Assembly: GCA_900556395.1 (NCBI GenBank)
Contig: USOQ01000087.1
Coordinates: forward strand, 1-8,925
Reading direction: 5' to 3'
Origin: Candidatus Segatella caccae
GTDB taxonomy: Bacteria > Bacteroidota > Bacteroidia > Bacteroidales > Bacteroidaceae
Length of the DNA: 8,925 nucleotides
A model generated the notes under the pieces. The model worked only from the letters and a program-made list of their open reading frames with translations. It searched no databases and had not been told where the DNA came from. Positions 6,451 through 8,925 of this stretch are shown here, one piece after another. How positions within the stretch are numbered: position 1 is the stretch's first letter; each line of letters opens with the position of its first letter. The translations under genes and the position numbers were made by a program.

Positions 6451-8298
6451 ATGACAAAACGACAAACATACATCATAGCTTTAGCCATCACTTGCTGCAT
6501 ACTTGTGGCAATAGGCATGACTTTACACTTTGGCAGAAAAGCCTCTACACCACCCACCCCCACTCCTAAACCCAATATCGTGGTAAAGGAAAAACCACAG
6601 CCCAAAGACACAGTGAAGAAGGCCAAACCCATCGTCAAGAAAATAGACTATACCATCAGTGGTATACTCACCGATGAAGAAGGAAACGGAGTTGCCGACG
6701 TCATCGTGAGCGATGGCTACACCTGTGTGAAAACCGATTCTACAGGCAGATACAAGATGAAGCGAGACAGTCTGGCACGGTTTATATACTATTCTGTTCC
6801 TGCCGACTGCGAGGTTCCTACCCATTCAGAAACCGATCGCACAGCCTGCTTCTATCAGGTTGTCAAACCCAAGAAGAAAACATACGACTTTACCCTTACC
6901 CGCCTACCCTATGGCAAGGAACAAGAATACAAGATGATCGTCATCGGAGACCCGCAAGTAACCAATGCTATCAGCCCCTACTACACCTCTCCCGACGATA
7001 ACCCCATCAAGAAGAGTGACGTAGAGAGATTCACCACGCAGACGATGCGAGACATCCGACAAACCATCAGAGACCTCAAACCAGGCACTCCCGTCTATGG
7101 TCTGAGTATGGGAGATGATGTGCAGTACTATGGCGGTTATAACGAGCAGTTGGAGCGTCAGATACGCGAGGCATTAGGCTCGTCAGAGATGCGCCTCTTC
7201 TCTGTCATCGGCAACCACGACCAGGATGGAAAGGCACTCTACAAACGTAAATGGGAAGAGAACTTCGGTCCTACCGACTTCTCCTTCGACCGTGGCGATG
7301 AGCATTATGTGTGTATCAACAACTGCTTCTTCACCAAGGGGAAAGCCTATTATTCGCCAGGCGAACTGCATGCCTCACAGATGCGGTGGCTCCGACAAGA
7401 CCTCGCACTCACTCCCAAAAACAAGAAGGTGATACTCTGTTATCACATCCCTTTCACATTTGGCAACTCCCCCTATGGTAAAGCCAAACCCGTGGGTATA
7501 GAGAGCGAGAAAGGTCATTTCACATCCTCTCGCCTGTCGAGCTTACTCAGCCTTTTAGAGCAATTCGAAGGAGGCTACGAACTCTTTTGTGGGCACACCC
7601 ATTTTGCTTGCAATCATGAGATAGAATATGAGGGACGCCATGTCATGGAGCATTGCCATGCTGCCGCCTGCGGAAACATCTGGCAGTCGAACGTCAACAT
7701 CTGTGGCACCCCCAACGGCTACTACGTATATACCTTCAAGGGTACTCAGCTTACCGACTGCTACTACAAAGGTACTTTCTGGAATGCAAAGAAGCAGATG
7801 ACTATCTTCCGGGCTGAAACTAATTTCAACCAAGAGTCATACGCCGACGACTGGGACTTGCCTGAAAAAAAGAATGTATTGATAGCCAATGTCTTCAATG
7901 CCGATAGCCGTTGGAAAATAATAGCCATAGAGGATGGCAAATCATCCCCTATGCAGCGCATCAGCAGTAAGGGCCAAGACGCCTTTGCCACGGGCTATCA
8001 TCACAAGTATAGCCAGTCGGTGTCCTACTGGTTCGTCAGCAAGCAGAATGGTTACCTCATCATGAACCACCTGTACTATTATGAGCCCAAGAATCCCGAT
8101 GCCCATATCACCATCAAGGCGATCGACCCTTATGGACACACCTATACGGCCAGCAGTTCTGACATCATCACCGAACCCTTTGCCAACTTCGCACACTACT
8201 ACAAGAGCGAATACAAAGAAGTTAAGAAGCAGAAGGAACAGATGCACAAAGATTCGCTCGAAACAAAGAAAGAAGACCATGCCAATGCAATACAGTAA
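6451..8298 (+). CDS. Membrane-anchored calcineurin-like phosphoesterase
   Basis: The start at 6451 (615 residues) is chosen because it begins with a classic anchor, MTKRQ then a hydrophobic helix (about 6-25), and follows a -7 element; the frame itself is open from 6355. After the helix comes a Pro/Lys-rich spacer (33-64). A small beta domain follows (about 65-150, with GILTDEEGNGVADVIVSDG), of the carboxypeptidase-regulatory/MetallophosN type. The metallophosphatase core (about 161-408) has motif I as G-D-P-Q (166-169), then G-D-D (221-223), G-N-H-D (254-257), C-Y-H (330-332) and G-H-T-H (381-384). The C-terminal part (about 430-580) fits the MetallophosC domain, and the last 30 residues are highly charged. 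The enzyme would be a two-metal phosphohydrolase facing the periplasm. Its substrate cannot be told from sequence. Motif I has Q where many family members have H. It is transcribed divergently from mutS. Confidence 0.88.
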   Translation: MTKRQTYIIALAITCCILVAIGMTLHFGRKASTPPTPTPKPNIVVKEKPQPKDTVKKAKPIVKKIDYTISGILTDEEGNGVADVIVSDGYTCVKTDSTGRYKMKRDSLARFIYYSVPADCEVPTHSETDRTACFYQVVKPKKKTYDFTLTRLPYGKEQEYKMIVIGDPQVTNAISPYYTSPDDNPIKKSDVERFTTQTMRDIRQTIRDLKPGTPVYGLSMGDDVQYYGGYNEQLERQIREALGSSEMRLFSVIGNHDQDGKALYKRKWEENFGPTDFSFDRGDEHYVCINNCFFTKGKAYYSPGELHASQMRWLRQDLALTPKNKKVILCYHIPFTFGNSPYGKAKPVGIESEKGHFTSSRLSSLLSLLEQFEGGYELFCGHTHFACNHEIEYEGRHVMEHCHAAACGNIWQSNVNICGTPNGYYVYTFKGTQLTDCYYKGTFWNAKKQMTIFRAETNFNQESYADDWDLPEKKNVLIANVFNADSRWKIIAIEDGKSSPMQRISSKGQDAFATGYHHKYSQSVSYWFVSKQNGYLIMNHLYYYEPKNPDAHITIKAIDPYGHTYTASSSDIITEPFANFAHYYKSEYKEVKKQKEQMHKDSLETKKEDHANAIQ

Positions 8299-8352
8299 TC
8301 TTATCGCTTTGACTTAAAAGAACTTACATTTAACATCATTTGCACAGAATAA

Positions 8353-8384
8353 TTTGGAACTTATCCAAAAAAGTTATATATTTG
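8353..8384 (+). promoter_or_regulatory. Promoter of the rubredoxin-superoxide reductase operon
   Basis: TTTG at 8353-8356... (written T8353-G8356) and TATATTTG at 8377-8384 are separated by 20 bases, a good match to the Bacteroidota -33/-7 promoter. Transcription would start near 8391. An independent promoter fits the change of function from the phosphoesterase upstream. Confidence 0.75.
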
Positions 8385-8397
8385 CCACATCTATCTA

Positions 8398-8419
8398 TCA
8401 CTATCATGATGAATAGTGA
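8398..8419 (+). promoter_or_regulatory. Inverted repeat at the 5' end of the rubredoxin leader
   Basis: TCACTAT (8398-8404) and ATAGTGA (8413-8419) form a perfect 7-bp inverted repeat with an eight-base spacer, starting about seven bases after the predicted transcription start. It could be an mRNA-stabilising 5' hairpin or the operator of a redox- or metal-responsive repressor. Confidence 0.4.
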
Positions 8420-8463
8420 AAGTAATTAACCCTAAAAAATAACCTTTTAAAAAATGAAGCATT

Positions 8464-8625
8464 ATGAAAAAGTATGTATGTGATGTATGTGGATGGGTTT
8501 ACGACCCTGAAGTAGGCGATCCTGAAGGCGGTATTGCACCAGGAACTGCCTTCGAAGACATTCCCGATGACTGGGTATGCCCTCTCTGTGGAGTTGGTAA
8601 AGACGAATTTAGTCCAGTAGACTAA
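8464..8625 (+). CDS. rub: Rubredoxin
   Basis: The 53-residue protein is a complete rubredoxin of usual length. The single iron is held by four cysteines in two knuckles: C-D-V-C-G (C6, C9) and C-P-L-C-G (C39, C42). The family's aromatic and acidic core is present: Y4, W11-V-Y-D, GDP at 18-20, PGT at 26-28 and DDW at 35-37. It is a cytoplasmic one-electron carrier and the usual donor to superoxide reductase and rubrerythrin. It lies 57 bases upstream of a superoxide reductase gene, so that enzyme is the likely partner. In Desulfovibrio the two genes also form an operon, but in the opposite order. The start at 8464 gives the standard N-terminus MKKYVCDVCG. No Shine-Dalgarno is seen. An out-of-frame ATG ten bases upstream opens a nine-codon frame that overlaps this start. 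Confidence 0.96.
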   Translation: MKKYVCDVCGWVYDPEVGDPEGGIAPGTAFEDIPDDWVCPLCGVGKDEFSPVD

Positions 8626-8669
8626 TCGAAGCTACCAGCCGCTATATTCATTTAACTTTTTATTCTATT

Positions 8670-8675
8670 AGGAGG
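8670..8675 (+). promoter_or_regulatory. Strong Shine-Dalgarno before the superoxide reductase gene
   Basis: AGGAGG lies seven bases before the ATG at 8683, ideal in both sequence and spacing. It is the only such site before a gene start in the window, where the other genes have A-rich or plain leaders as is normal for Bacteroidota. Confidence 0.8.
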
Positions 8676-8682
8676 AACTATC

Positions 8683-8925
8683 ATGACAAAAACAAGACAA
8701 GTGTATCGTTGCCCCATCTGTGGCAACGTAGTAGAAGTATTGCACGCAGGAGCCGTTCTGAGTTGCTGCGGACAACCCATGCTGTTGATGGAAGAGAACG
8801 CCACCGACGGAGCCTATGAAAAGCATGTGCCTGTCATAGAGCCTATAGAAGGTGGTTATCGAGTAAAGGTGGGAAGCGTAGAACATCCCATGATGCCCGA
8901 GCACTATATCGAGTGGATAGAGTTG
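8683..8925 (+). CDS. dfx: Superoxide reductase (desulfoferrodoxin), N-terminal part
   Basis: The first 81 codons are present; the gene runs off the right edge. Residues 1-36 form a desulforedoxin-like domain with a Fe(Cys)4 site from C10, C13, C28 and C29 (C-P-I-C and a C-C pair). The catalytic domain follows with E-K-H-V-P at 46-50 (E46 and K47 aid catalysis, H48 binds iron), H68 in EHPM, and H74 in PEHY. The remaining iron-binding Cys and His should lie just past the window. This makes it the two-iron class. The enzyme reduces superoxide to hydrogen peroxide without making oxygen, using electrons from rubredoxin, in the cytoplasm of anaerobes. It is co-oriented with the rubredoxin gene 57 bases upstream, with no terminator between them, so one transcript is likely. 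The strong Shine-Dalgarno is unlike its neighbours. Confidence 0.95.
   Translation, partial: MTKTRQVYRCPICGNVVEVLHAGAVLSCCGQPMLLMEENATDGAYEKHVPVIEPIEGGYRVKVGSVEHPMMPEHYIEWIEL

Noticed and set aside
8299..8340. Search for a terminator after the phosphoesterase gene
   Set aside because: No stem followed by a T-run is visible here; some readthrough into the rubredoxin operon is possible, although that operon has its own promoter.
1..8925. Search for CRISPR arrays, tRNA or rRNA genes, transposases, integrases, toxin-antitoxin pairs or phage genes
   Set aside because: No regularly spaced repeats, no tRNA-like cloverleaf with a TTCRA arm, and no protein with such signatures were found on either strand.

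Overview
The window looks like a chromosomal segment from a strict anaerobe of the Bacteroidales, most likely the Prevotella/Segatella group. The evidence is the DNA polymerase I C-terminus (ending GWGNNWLEAH), promoters of the Bacteroidota type (TAnnTTTG at -7, TTTG at -33), a general lack of Shine-Dalgarno sequences, a membrane-tethered AraC-type regulator, and a rubredoxin/desulfoferrodoxin pair. The genus assignment is inference; no 16S or database comparison was available.

Layout. Bases 1-116 are the 3' end of polA (+), closed by a 19-bp terminator stem at 176-220. Bases 221-656 hold no convincing gene but include a possible three-way-junction fold (241-294) and a -7 promoter element. 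Bases 657-1376 encode a short membrane-anchored AraC-family regulator with its own terminator. Bases 1572-2210 encode a lipoprotein with a helical N-terminal half. A 198-bp gap follows, carrying a candidate dispersed repeat (2237-2355) and a perfect 2 x 14 bp tandem repeat. Then come two translationally coupled genes: a four-helix membrane protein (2409-2837) and a membrane-anchored YiiX/YaeF-type papain-fold hydrolase (2834-3481). A terminator hairpin separates these from the convergent mutS (3561-6224, minus). mutS has a near-consensus promoter in the gap it shares with a divergently transcribed, membrane-anchored calcineurin-like phosphoesterase (6451-8298). The window ends with rubredoxin (8464-8625) and the first 81 codons of a two-iron superoxide reductase (8683 onward).

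How the genes work together. polA and mutS are unlinked housekeeping DNA replication/repair functions. The rubredoxin and superoxide reductase form the clearest functional pair: rubredoxin is the usual electron donor to superoxide reductase, so the pair detoxifies superoxide in an anaerobe. The lipoprotein, four-helix protein and papain-fold hydrolase all have envelope-targeting features and may form one envelope module, but only the last two are firmly coupled. The phosphoesterase is also an envelope protein, with a TonB-like Pro/Lys spacer.

Nothing here is a clear defence system, mobile island or wholly new system. The observations most worth following are the repeat element at 2237-2355, the apparent loss of transmembrane helices in the AraC-type regulator, the lone strong Shine-Dalgarno in front of the superoxide reductase gene, and an 18-base sequence shared by two promoter regions.
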